Position numbers and translations under genes: made by a program
The notes under the pieces: model-generated
Told to the model about the DNA's origin: nothing
What the model saw: the letters and a program-made list of their open reading frames with translations, nothing else
The model's database searches: none
Shown here: positions 11,133-21,547 of the stretch, one piece after another
Position numbering within the stretch: the first letter of the stretch is position 1
Layout: each line of letters begins with the position of its first letter
Origin: Euplotes cf. woodruffi 2 WChen-2021
Lineage: Eukaryota; Ciliophora; Spirotrichea; Euplotida; Euplotidae
NCBI GenBank assembly: GCA_021441665.1
Contig: JAGYYN010025509.1
Span: 1 to 31,335, forward strand
Direction of reading: 5' to 3'
Length of the DNA: 31,335 nt

Positions 11133-14100
11133 ATGAGCGACTTCGAAGACAACCAAAATGATAAATCCGACAATGAAGTGTCGGAAATCACTGATAATAC
11201 AAAACTAATGCCAACGAGTACAGTCGAGTTTATTTTCGTTTTTTTTTTTATCGTTAAAATCGATGATTTCTTAATAAAATGAGCTATGTAGACGGCAAAC
11301 GTTCAAAAAGATTTAAAAATTTCGATCGAGAAGATATTGAAAATGTCGAAGAGAAAATCAATATCACAAATAACGCATTGGATCAGCTCAATGAACTGGA
11401 AAACCCAGATGAAGTCCCTCAAATTCTTAAAGTCAGGGAGGATGAAGAAAAAGACGTGCGTTTGAATTCTGAACCTGATAATGAAAATGCTTACAGCATG
11501 CCTGATGAATACAACGATAAAATCAAGCCGAAAGACGAGGTCCCTGATCAAGACGAAAATGGTGAGCCGAACATGCGCATCGAGTCTGAGCTCGAATCGC
11601 TACAAGTACGCAATGAAGGAGATGATGCTGATTCAGGCGATAATACTGAAGATCTAGACCCTCGGTCTGAATTCGAGAAACGGAAAGAATACTATGAAAA
11701 ACTCACTTTAGAGATTAATGGCTGACTCGCTGAACTTGAAAGATTAAGAAACCAAGTCACTGTTTTAGAAGACGAGGAGTTCAAGCTGTACAGTGCCAAA
11801 CGGACGAATTCAACTGACTTCGATCCAGCTGAGCGCAAGCTCGAGTATCACAAGTGCCTTTGCAAGAACGTAATCATCAAAGAAAAAATGGAAGACCAAG
11901 CGAAGGTGTTTCAGGACAACGATAAGCTAATTCATGCGAAAAACAAGGAAAACAAGAAATTCGAAAAGACTATTAAATAAAGTCGATGACAAAATCAGTG
12001 TTCTCAAAGGCTCATTAATCAAAAGGCTCTCCTCAAAGCTTAACGACGAGCTTGAAGCAGCTAAAAACAGAAAGAGTGAGATACAGATTATCATGGAGGA
12101 AAATATCAGCAAGCTCAATAGGATCAATAACAAGAAAATCAAAAGAAAAATGAGGGAAGAACAAAAGCGAAAAATGGAGTATTTAAAACAACAGCAGGAC
12201 GAAATCAACAGGATCAAACAAGAGAAAGAACAACAAGATAGGATTTGAAGAGAACAACAGGCCAAAGAGGAAGAAGAGGAAAGATTTCAAGCTAAACTAC
12301 TACTCAAACAGCAGCAAGAAGCAGAAAATGAAGCCACACCTGATGTAGATACCTCCCCCGAAGCTGAAATAAATCAAGACGAATTAGAAGGAGATAATCA
12401 GCAACAAGTAGCTCAACATGACGAAAGCGCACCTGCAAATGAAGAAGCAGCAAGTAATCAACCTCAGCCAGAAGAGTATTTAGACGCAGATCAACAAAAT
12501 GAAGATGCACAGCCAGATCAACAAAATGAAGATGCAAAAGAACCTGAAAATAAAAATGACATTCAAGAAGACGATATGGAGCTTGAAGGAGGAGAAGGAG
12601 ACCAAGAAATTGAACAAAATGCTGATGAAGCAAACGAAGAAAATAATAATGAACCAGCTCAAGATCTTGAACCAAGTCCCGATCAGCCAAATAACGAAAA
12701 CGAACCTGAACCAGAAACTGATAATGTCGAGCAAGCTCCGGTAGAAAATGAAAATAATGCAGAAGAAGCAAATGAAGAAGAATTTAAATACGATAATGTA
12801 GGAGGAGCCAACCTTGATCATCATGTAAATGAAGATGACAATGAAAGCCCAGAGAATGCTGACGAACAAGATGATCAAAATGTCGAACAATCTGAAGAGG
12901 TAGTCGATGTCAATCAAGACCAAGAAGATCAACAGTCCCTCGAAGACTCCATCGATCTCGATCAAGAAGAGCAGCTTAACATCGAAATGGAATCACTTGA
13001 ATACGAAGCACAAGAGAACAAGGACAAGATAAAGAGCCTCAAATTTATGATGGAAAAGATTAATTTGCTATCAAAAGCTACATTTAGCGAGTACATATTT
13101 TATTTTTGTGATTTGGCTTTGCTTATTATCAATTCCTAATCGTTATATTATTTTTAGTGAAAAGATAAACGAAAAGAAATTGCTAAAGGAAATCTCAGAT
13201 AGCCTGCACATTCTAAAAGATCCGGATTTCAAACCTGAGCCTTATAAAGAAGAGTCAGAGGTAAATAGCCAAAAAGGAGATAATGAAGACGACGCTGAGG
13301 CAGAGCAAAAGTCAGGAAAGTCAAGGTCTTCACGCAAAAGCGATAATTCTGACAATAAGAAGTCCGCAAAACAAGACTCTGATGGTAGTGAATTTCCTTG
13401 TCTTATGCAATATAGATGAAGAACGAAGCGACGGATCAGATAAAAAGTCTGATCGCTCAGATTCTTCAAAAAGGAAAGGCTCTGATTCAGATAGCGGCTC
13501 TGACTCTGATAAGTCAGACAAGAAGAAGTCAAGTAAAAACAGCAACTCTGATAGTGAATCTGACCAAGATAAAAACGACAGCGACGATGAAAAGAAAAAA
13601 TCACAGCAGGATGATAAATCTGAACATAACTCTGAAAAGCAAGAAGATGAGGAAAGTGAAGAGTCTCGGCTACAAAAGCAACTATCAGAAAAGGCGAAGG
13701 AGCTCGACCAATTAAAGACTGATTTTGAGCAGCTAAAGGTCGATATGAAGCATAAAATCGCTTTTCGGAAGCAACTAGACGAGCTTGATGCATTTTACAT
13801 TTCTCGTATTGAAGAGCTGCGAAAACAAATGGGCTTCGTTGCTAATAAAATCCCAGAGATCATCAAAGAGGCTAAATACAACAAGTCGAACTATGAAGAG
13901 CTCAACGGTATGAGGAAAGAGAAGATGAAGAAGATCGACTTAGTCCAGAACAAGCGTGAGGCCAATATGCTCAAAAATATGCAGGCAAAGAAGAAACTCG
14001 ACACTAAAATGGAGGAGTTCAAAGAACACGAAAAGATGCTGAATGACAAGATCATAACATACGAAAATAACTTGCTCAAAATGGAGAAGAAAACAAAGAA

Positions 14101-14518
14101 AAATACGACCATCAGTCCAATTAGATCAATCGGAGGAAAGGATTACAAAAAGAACGCAAAGTACCAAATAGAAGTACTCGAGAAAAGAGTCGAGGAACTC
14201 GAGCGGGAGCTGTTCAAAATTCAAGAAGAAAACAAAGCTAAAGTTGACTCAGACGAAGAAGACCTCGATATTGAAGATGAAGTCACTGATGTACAGGGAC
14301 GACTAAACAGCCTTCCAGACATTCGAATCAGCAGTAAAACCAAAGGAGGCAAAAACAAAACATCTGCTGTGCTGAATGAAACACTAAAGCAAATTAAAGA
14401 AAAAGACGATCATATAATAATGTTAAAAGAAGAAATTAAAAAATCGCAGATGAAGATTAAGCTAAAGGATAGGGAGATATTCAAGCTTAAGACAAGAATC
14501 CAGCAGTTTTCAACATAG
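11133..14518 (+). CDS. Acidic coiled-coil protein, about 1076 residues
   Basis: Exons 11133-11227, 11284-13090, 13158-13384 and 13416-14518 give an integral frame with one +1 slip at AAA-TAA-A (11975-11980). The first intron (56 nt) has a weak GTTTAT donor; the ATG at 11279 is the alternative start. The 67- and 31-nt introns are convincing. The protein has Lys/Glu-rich coiled coils at ~220-370 and ~760-1070, separated by a very acidic, Asn/Gln/Glu-rich linker, then a Ser/Asp/Lys segment resembling SR/SD low-complexity regions. It ends in a heptad-like helix (KLKDREIFKLKTRIQQF). No catalytic domain is seen. A structural cytoskeletal or basal-body role is possible but not shown. Confidence 0.8.
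11975..11980 (+). other. +1 frameshift site AAA-TAA-A
   Basis: KFEKTIK reaches AAA-TAA; skipping the T gives KVDDKISVLKGS and a further ~1100 bases of open frame. No splice pair in the correct phase exists around the stop. Confidence 0.75.
12489..12536 (+). repeat. 27-bp tandem duplication in coding sequence
   Basis: GATCAACAAAATGAAGATGC occurs at 12489 and again at 12516. The duplication encodes DQQNEDAQP repeated in the acidic linker of the coiled-coil protein. Confidence 0.75.
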
Positions 14519-14735
14519 CCTCATGACGGTTATGCTAATTCAAAAAGCTATTTTAAGTCGATCATAGACATTTTGTTCAATAAACCAGTTGTATTATTTA
14601 ATTCATCAAATCAGTAGGATCAGAATAAAAAAGGTTAAATAATTTTTAAATATCACTAAACTAATATAATCTTATATTCATTCTCAAAAGCAGTTGTAAT
14701 AAATTAATAGAGACTTAGACACAAATTTATTTAAA

Positions 14736-17700
14736 ATGGAGATTTTTGAAGAGTTCAATGCCGGTTCAAGCTCAAGCAGCAATACATTTGATAAGCTGTT
14801 TACACTAAAGCAAGTCAAGTATTCTGAAGATATGTGGGACTCACTCGATGCTCTGAGCTTCAACTCAAAAAGGTGCTCGAAGGTCGTTAAGACCCTGCAT
14901 GACTTCGTGAAAGGACTCGCAAAGCAAGCTGAGTCAATGGTCAACGGAATCAACAAGTTATCTGACAATTTTGAAAAGGAGATTAAGTCTGAAGAGTGGT
15001 GAATGGACACCGTGACATCTTGTTTGATTGGGCTACCGAATAGAGTCCGCACAATTAACGAAATCTTCTCTTCACATATAAAGATAATCCAACTGTCTGT
15101 GCTCGAAGAACTTGAGATGCTATCAAAAACATATTCGCAAAAGACTGCGTTTTACTTGCAAGAGCTAAACAGGTACAGAAGCGACCTTCGGACTATTGAA
15201 AAGTAACATTGAGAAGTCGCAGTCTAAGTACTTCAAAATGAACAGGAAGAAAGAGGAATCTGAGAAAGAAGTCGAAAAGGCGATTAAAGAGCACGATAAA
15301 GGAAACCTTACCTTCAATCAAGTTCAGAAGAAGTCCAATCAGGCATTTGACGTCAAGAAGAATCTTGAGCTTTCTTACCACGAGTATATTGGCGATATAT
15401 CTCAATATAACAAGTTAATTGACGATGCGCAAGTTTTGTATAAAGATGGCCTAAACAAACTCCAAGATCTCGATGAAGAGAGGGTCATAGGCATCAGCAA
15501 GCAACTAAGCATGATGTTCAGAGCACTTGGCGACTGCGGCTCAATCTTAAAAGAGAAAGTCGAAGAATGTGTCAACTCAATTGAGCTTATAAGTCCGAAG
15601 ACTGATATCAAGGTCCTTGTGGATACAAATAAAACTATGAGACAATTTTTTAAAAGAAAGGAGTTCGTACCATACGAAGCAGAAAGTAAATCACCAGAAA
15701 AGCAAGAACATGCAGAGTCCAATATTGATCTAATCGACTTCGGAGCTGATGACAAGCCCGATATGAGCTTTTTTAGCAGTACGAGACGGAAATCGACAGT
15801 TGATGGCGACTCTGCTCAAAAAGACGAAAACATAGATCTGCTTGAATTCGGAACATACGAGGAAATTAAGCAAGATATCGTCGAGCCTGCAGTTTTACTC
15901 GAAGAACATAAAAAGTTTGTGTGAGACATCCTCGACGGACTTTTCGAAGGAAGAGACCTATCGACTGACGACCAGTTGAAGATCTTCGAATTACTGCATG
16001 AAAGTCACATAAGCAAAATTGTATCTGCGTATCTTAGCGCTTTTAAAAGCCCAAGGAAGATAGAGAGCATGTTGATCATGAAATCGCTGAGTGAAATTAT
16101 AAAGTATCTTATCACTGTATCCATTCACGATAAGCATAACGATTGAGAGATAATACATTCTGTCCTGGGATGTTCACAAAACATCTACACCATCGACGAA
16201 GTCACTATGAGAAAAGTACTCCTCACTCACTGCATCCGAGAGCATGGAGTTTGGCAAGACATTTCCAAATGGATTATCTGGGTGTACAAAGTCTTCGATA
16301 TTAAATAAACACGAGTTTTTAAAGAAAAAGAGCAACAAGCAGCGGCGCAGCCTTGAATACAGCGACAACTCAAGTAAAAAGTCGACAACTCAGTGGTTCA
16401 AAGGATTCACAAAGTACATAACAAGGAAGAACTCGACGATGGAGGATAAGAATATCTCCGATGAGGTTGCAAAGAACATCATCTTCAACATTTTGTCTCA
16501 ATTCATCTATTACATGTCGAACTTTGGAGTTGCTCTGGAAAGCGGCAACAAACTTATACTGTACTTCTGAGAGCAGTACGCTCTCGATAAGACCAGAGTG
16601 CACACTCTGCTCACCGAGTTCGAGGCGATTCAGAGGAAAGGAGGCCACATTCTCAGCGAAAAGGAAAAACTCATGGTTCCGATACTAAAGCGGAACGCAA
16701 GACTCATGAAGTTCGGGCATGACAACAGGACGATGGTGATGGGGCTCGTCCTTCCTTACATCGGCGACGATACAACCTGAGTTAACGTCCTTTGAACCTG
16801 CAGGCAGTTCAATGAAGTCTTTAAGGAGGAAGTCTACAAGCACTGACTTATATTTACCGAAAGAGGACCGATCAATTCGACCAAGAGGGCAGCCATTTGG
16901 TCCTTTTTATTAAACATCAAAGAAAATGTAATCGAGTATGAAGCGCTAAGAGAAAAGATCAATCAAAATACTGAATTTATTAAGTCTGTAGACGAGGTTA
17001 TATCGATGGATGTGAACAGGTCTTACACTAATAATAAAAACTTAAACCAAAGCGCACTGAAAAATATCCTTAGAACGTATGCCTTTTATAATTCTGAAAT
17101 CAAATATTGACAAGGAATGAACTTTTTAGCTGGATTTTTACTTATGTTTTTTAAAGATGAAACTACTGCGTTCAAAGCATTTATCGGGCTGATTAACAAA
17201 TTTGATATGGTCCATTTGTTTAAAGAAGAACTACCGATGCTGAAATTATTCTTTTACAAGCTTGACAGACTAATCAGCATGTATCTTCCAGATTTATATT
17301 CACACTTTAAAGATGAATGCGTCCAGTCAAGTTTATTTAGTGCAAGTTGGTTCATTACTTTATTTTCAAATACGATTCAGTTCCAAAAGTCTGATAGTAT
17401 CAACGAGCCATTGCTAAAGCTTTGGGACTTCTTCATGGTCTACGCCTATAAAGGAGTATTTAGAGCAGCCATATTTTTGCTACAAACATTCGAGACATGT
17501 TGATATCAGCTAAGCTTCGAGCAGATCCTTGCATTTATTCCGCAAACGCCAAGATTCATTTTCGTACCAAATGAAGTAGAAGAAGGTGAGTCAACTGAAA
17601 AGATGATATCGAACTTGTTAATGCAATCGACTCAGTCAAGAGACTCGAACATCAGCAATAAAATATCAGAGATTCGCAAGGACCTGAATCTGGTCTCAGA

Positions 17701-17827
17701 TCTGCACGTGTACCTGCACGAAGTGCACATTTCGAATTTTATTCTCGAGAAGCTTGACGAAGAGTACTTTGAGAGCCAAAAGCGCAGTGAGTTCTTCGAA
17801 GACAGAGAAGACCTTGGTTCTCCATAA
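14736..17827 (+). CDS. F-BAR-like plus TBC-domain RabGAP, about 1029 residues
   Basis: The C-terminal TBC domain (~705-940) has the Arg finger VISMDVNR (Arg ~760) and the Gln finger motif Y-C-Q-G-M, whose Cys is UGA at 17108-17110. The protein is therefore likely a catalytically competent GTPase-activating protein for a Rab GTPase. Residues 1-290 are helical and resemble an F-BAR/BAR membrane-curvature module. Two short acidic motifs, IDLIDFG (~330) and IDLLEFG (~365), look like adaptor or clathrin-binding peptides. A segment near 671-700 (LPYIGDD...CRQFNEVF) is F-box-like, weakly. No introns. Two +1 slips are needed, at AAG-TAA-C (15201-15206) and AAA-TAA-A (16303-16308). It probably links membrane shape to Rab inactivation on vesicles (inference). 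Confidence 0.9.
15201..15206 (+). other. +1 frameshift site AAG-TAA-C
   Basis: RSDLRTIEK reaches AAG-TAA; skipping T continues NIEKSQSKYFKMN in the same predicted helix. Splice alternatives (20-26 nt) land in the wrong frame. The same heptamer occurs at the proposed slip at 3543 in the PP2C gene. Confidence 0.7.
16303..16308 (+). other. +1 frameshift site AAA-TAA-A
   Basis: YKVFDIK meets AAA-TAA; skipping T gives KHEFLKKKSNK and the rest of the RabGAP. A 34-nt intron with a poor CACGAG acceptor is the only alternative. Confidence 0.7.
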
Positions 17828-18060
17828 GCAGTAATTAAACTATATTTCTATTAATATCTGACGGCAGCTGGAGATCGAGCTCATGCTTACAGTCAGCGTG
17901 ATAAATTATATATGCAACAGCTGTGGTTTTGATAGGGAAAATAAAATATTTTACTATTTATTTGTAAACTATTATTTAACCAAAATATTTGTTAAAAAAT
18001 AATTAACTTTGTAATTTCAATATTTTTTTGAGATTGTAGTTATTTTAGAAAGATTTGAGA

Positions 18061-19148
18061 ATGGAAATATGAATACTTGTAAATGAAAAAGATTATATTG
18101 AGGCTGATGCTTTTTTAATTTTAGAGTGTTGAAAGAAGTATATGAATGAGTTATTGATACCGTAAGCTAATATTTCACTTCTTTATTGTGCTCGAGAGCG
18201 ATCAAATAAAGAAGATCATCAGTTAGATTAGCTTAAAGTAACCAAAAGTCCAGTTGGACTTGAAGTGGTATGCACATATACAGATTATGATGTGCTTCCG
18301 CCACCTCATCCACCACCACACCACCGCCAGATCCACCACCAGATCCACCACCAGATCCACATCCGCCGATAATATAGCTATGAACAGATTGTCTTTGGCA
18401 AGGCCCAGCTACAGAGGTGATTACTTTGAGTTCAACTGATGGTGAATCATGAAGTATACTAAGGAAGGACCAGTCTAGTAATTAAAATTACGTAATGATA
18501 AGCCAATTTATTATCAAGTCAACAGACTTAAGTCCCCACATCGCTATCAGAATTTCTTACCGGTGACACAAGCTGCTTGCGAAAGCTGGATACAACTATA
18601 AAATATTAAATTTCGGATCTTTGAAGTCAAAAATATTCTAGAAAACCAGTGCTGTCGACAGCCAGATATTATAAACGATACTTTGTGAAAAGTGCAAGTT
18701 GAAAGGAAGTCAATAAGCTGCAAAGTTATACAAGAATTCAACCTAAAATCAATATAGAGGCGTACCTGAGCACCAACAGCATGATGACAAATAAAATTAA
18801 GCATTTTGGCTTAACTTTGAACAAGTTTGCTCTTTTTGCTTCCATAAATGGATTATTTATGATTATTTACTTATTCAACATGTTTTTATATGACTATTCA
18901 AATTTTTTTATTGAACCACATGCTGATGTGTTATTGTATCTGTATGATGCATCGTTACTGCTGATGGTCAGTCATAATACTGAATTGGAATGAATGACAA
19001 AAAGACACCGATAACTGGAAAATGATAATTTTGATGGGACCAAATGACACCAGGTATAAAGTTAAAAGATGATTATTTCACCAAAAAACTGAATTTTAGT
19101 CAACATATTTATGGTATTTACTTTTGTATCCATTTATTTAGTTGCTAG
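18061..19148 (+). CDS. Putative multi-exon membrane protein, exons unresolved
   Basis: Coding character is patchy but repeated. A first exon from ATG 18061 (MEICILVNEKDYIEADAF...) ends near 18160 at GTAAGC. A Thr/Pro-rich segment with PPPD repeats follows (18300-18370). The best part, roughly 18640-19014, ends in a hydrophobic stretch (FALFASINGLFMIIYLF) that should span a membrane. The frame may continue past TAA 19014 through a GTATAA..TTTTAG intron to TAG 19148. Stops between these blocks need several short introns or slips, so the gene could also be decayed. No family recognised. Confidence 0.4.
18318..18362. repeat. 12-bp tandem repeat CCACCACCAGAT
   Basis: About three and a half copies. 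The + strand can read PPPD, HHQI or TTRS; the - strand reads GGGS. All three + frames are open here, so the repeat does not decide the frame. PPPD fits best with the Thr-rich sequence before it. Confidence 0.8.
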
Positions 19149-19959
19149 TAAATAAATGAGGATAAATGCAAGAATTAGTAAAATTGCAATTCATCCGAAT
19201 ATCAGAATACACTTGGTTGAAAACATCCAGAAATTTCTTTTCTTCACTTCTGTTTCTAGATTTTCAGCTTGTTTTTCGAATATCTTCGCTTGCTGTTTTA
19301 AATTATTGCTGTTGGCATTAAGTTTCTCTGCAGACTCGTTATTTCGAATCATTCCTTCAATATTTTCGAGTAATTGTTCTTTGAGTTCACCAACTTTTTC
19401 ATTTGCTTTATTGACCTTTGAGTAGCTGATGACCTGCCCCCCGCTTCCAGTTTTCTTATCGAAAGGCTTGAGGTTGTAGTTGTCAAGAGTGCGATATCAA
19501 GCATCACTAAAGTCTTTGTTGATCGAAGTCTTTTCAGTGAATGCTTCAGGATCGTAGTTGTCTCTCAGCAGCCGATGGAAGTCTTTTAGTAGTTCTGGCA
19601 CTTTTGCTGTATTCGCTCCTCGATCAACGATACAGCAGTAGTATAGGACTCAATCAGGCTGGCGACTTCCTGTGAATGAAAAGGAACTTATATAAGTGAC
19701 TTTTGCAACTTCCTGATCTTTAGTGTCTATATCATCGGTTAATTAATGATAATGTACCTATTTTTGATGAGTCTGAATTGCTATTCTTGCCTGACAGATG
19801 ATTACTTATATCAGCCTTAATGCTTTTCAAGTCTTTAATGTCTTTGACTAATTTTGCAGAAAGACCTTTTGTATCTCATTCAAGGTCAAATACAATATAA
19901 GGATTCGTTAATTTAGGTGATCAATCTGCTTTTGCAATCAGGACAAATAATACCGACAT
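19134..19959 (-). CDS. R-SNARE (longin/VAMP-like), 264 residues
   Basis: Two exons (19959-19758 and 19726-19134) with a 31-nt GTACAT..ATATAG intron. The start MSVLFVLIAKAD and a globular N-terminal half fit a longin domain. Then comes a ~60-residue SNARE helix (KVNKANEKVGELKEQLLENI...) followed by KKRNFW and a C-terminal membrane anchor (ILIFGCIAILLILAFILIYL). In my alignment to VAMP the zero-layer Arg position is Asn, with an Arg one residue earlier, so the ionic layer looks atypical. It would act in vesicle fusion on endosomal or secretory membranes (family knowledge). The stop is AAA-TAA-A, a context that slips elsewhere in this window; slippage here would add only four residues. Confidence 0.85.
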
Positions 19960-19977
19960 TATTTTAACTTATATATA

Positions 19978-19987
19978 AATTTCAATT
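19978..19987 (-). other. Chromosome-breakage-like motif
   Basis: The minus strand reads AATTGAAATT, a full match to the Euplotes E-Cbs consensus as I know it (HATTGAAaHH), between the R-SNARE start and the SRP receptor beta stop. The placement is suggestive but chance matches are expected. Confidence 0.25.
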
Positions 19988-20033
19988 ATTTAATTATCGC
20001 AATTTTTGCTATTTATTGTGATTGATTCTTTGC

Positions 20034-20822
20034 TTATTTGATGTGGTGCTTTACAATAAATTTCGTAATGTCGCTAACATTACCATCTTTGACTGACGAT
20101 GCGCAAAATTGTATGAAATCAGAGACATTTTTGAATTCAAAACGACCCTTTAGCGACTCAATATACCCGATGTACTCTTTATCAGGGTCTCTGGTTGCAA
20201 CTCTGGATCTTTTGAGCTCTTCAATTTCCTTTTCAAGTTCGATCTCTAATTCTGTAAGCTTTCTTGCGTGCTGGAGGTCCTGTTTATTTCAAACAATCAT
20301 GATCGGCAGCTTCTCTTCAACTACAACTCGAGTTGAGTTAAGGATTTCGTAAAGTATCTCTGCAGCCATTGAGAGTGTTTCTCTATTTTTCGAATCGACA
20401 ACCAACAAAATGGCGCTTGAAGTTTCTGCTGCGTCAAGCAAGTCGTCTAAGAAGTGATGATGTCCAGGAACATCGATGTACTTTAGCTTTACTGATTTCG
20501 TCACTGCTTCATCTGCAGTTGTATCTGGAGATATTCTACTCGAAACGTTAAATGTCGCTTTTGTGATATCAAGAGAGCTGACTGTTTCTCTCCACTCTTT
20601 TACACCAAGATAATTAATAAGCGCAGTCTTTCCTGACCCACTGGCTCCTCAAATAAGAACGTGGGATCTGGTAGCCTTGACTTTCTTCGTGCCTCTCTCT
20701 GCTGTTTCTTGTACTGCAGGGGTGGCTTTACCAACGAGGCCGAAGAATCTCAGAACGAAGTAGACTGCTATTGAAATCGCAGTCAGGCCGACTCCATAGT
20801 TAACAATGGATGGTATCTCCAT
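20034..20822 (-). CDS. SRPRB: Signal recognition particle receptor subunit beta (GTPase)
   Basis: 262 residues, single exon. The N-terminal hydrophobic helix (YGVGLTAISIAVYFVLRFFG) anchors it in the ER membrane. The GTPase motifs are in order: G1 GASGSGKT, G3 DVPGHH, G4 NKQD and a G5-like CASS. The Cys before NKQD is encoded by UGA at 20289-20291, as in other members of the family. It is the membrane partner of SRP receptor alpha in co-translational targeting. Length and motif spacing are normal. The C-terminal stop is AAA-TAA-G. It reads in the same direction as the R-SNARE downstream, only 74 bp away. Confidence 0.92.
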
Positions 20823-20932
20823 TTACAGCTGTTAATTAAAATATTCGAAAATAGTTTTAAATTTCGCATATAAATATTGAACCTCAGAGCTAAGCTGAGT
20901 TGGTTTGTTTCGTTCACAAATAGTTCTACATT

Positions 20933-21547
20933 TTATTCCTGATTTATATGATCATTTACAAGCTTCGTAAATAATTTTGGTTCAACCTGCTTTCTCAATC
21001 TATCCTCGGAAATAAGAGTATTTACTGGATGTATTTTATTTTCGCTTCTTTCCCACTCGATTTCAAAAAGCACTTTTCCTTCGATAAGAAGGCTCTTGAC
21101 GATTTTATTCGGTTTATGCCCGCTTTCAAATTTGCCTTCAGGGAACTTGTGTCCGCTTTCATCTTTGGATTTGTCTTCTTCGCTGATGTCTCCAACTTCT
21201 TCGACGATATCGACGACGAGTTCTTTAGGATTAGAACAGTCGGTGTCAAGCAGCTGTTTCGGCTTGATTTGTATATTCTTGTTAGGAGTCACGAATCCTT
21301 TAGACCTGACGCTACTTTTACCAGAGCCTTTGTAAAACTTCGCGGGGTGCTTATAGCTTTCTACGATCTCCTTGACAATCTCAATCTTGCTGCCGTCGTC
21401 TCTGCAGATGTCAAGCTCATCTTGGCAGTGCTGGCTTTTGCCCTTGGGTTTGCCTTTTTGTTTGTCCTTTTTAGTCTTTTGTATTTCTGGCTCCTCGGTC
21501 TTGGCCTTATGCTCCTTGTCCTTATTTTGCTTCTTGATTAACTTCAT
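20933..21547 (-). CDS. Small basic protein with chromo-shadow-like C-terminus
   Basis: 204 residues, single exon, complete from ATG to TAA. The first ~55 residues are Lys-rich (KKDKQKGKPKGKSQH). The last ~60 residues, GHKPNKIVKSLLIEGKVLF to the end, match the pattern of a chromo shadow domain (hydrophobic strand, F.I.W, then two helices). The N-terminal chromodomain of canonical HP1 is not evident. If real, it would be a dimerising heterochromatin adaptor; the domain call is by eye and weak. The gene itself is firm: long open frame, clear start and stop, no conflict with neighbours. Confidence 0.75.
   Translation of the reverse strand: MKLIKKQNKDKEHKAKTEEPEIQKTKKDKQKGKPKGKSQHCQDELDICRDDGSKIEIVKEIVESYKHPAKFYKGSGKSSVRSKGFVTPNKNIQIKPKQLLDTDCSNPKELVVDIVEEVGDISEEDKSKDESGHKFPEGKFESGHKPNKIVKSLLIEGKVLFEIEWERSENKIHPVNTLISEDRLRKQVEPKLFTKLVNDHINQE

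Noticed and set aside
18547-18804. 85-codon minus-strand ORF
   Set aside because: The + strand has matching coding character that continues into a membrane segment; the minus frame has no continuation upstream of 18804.
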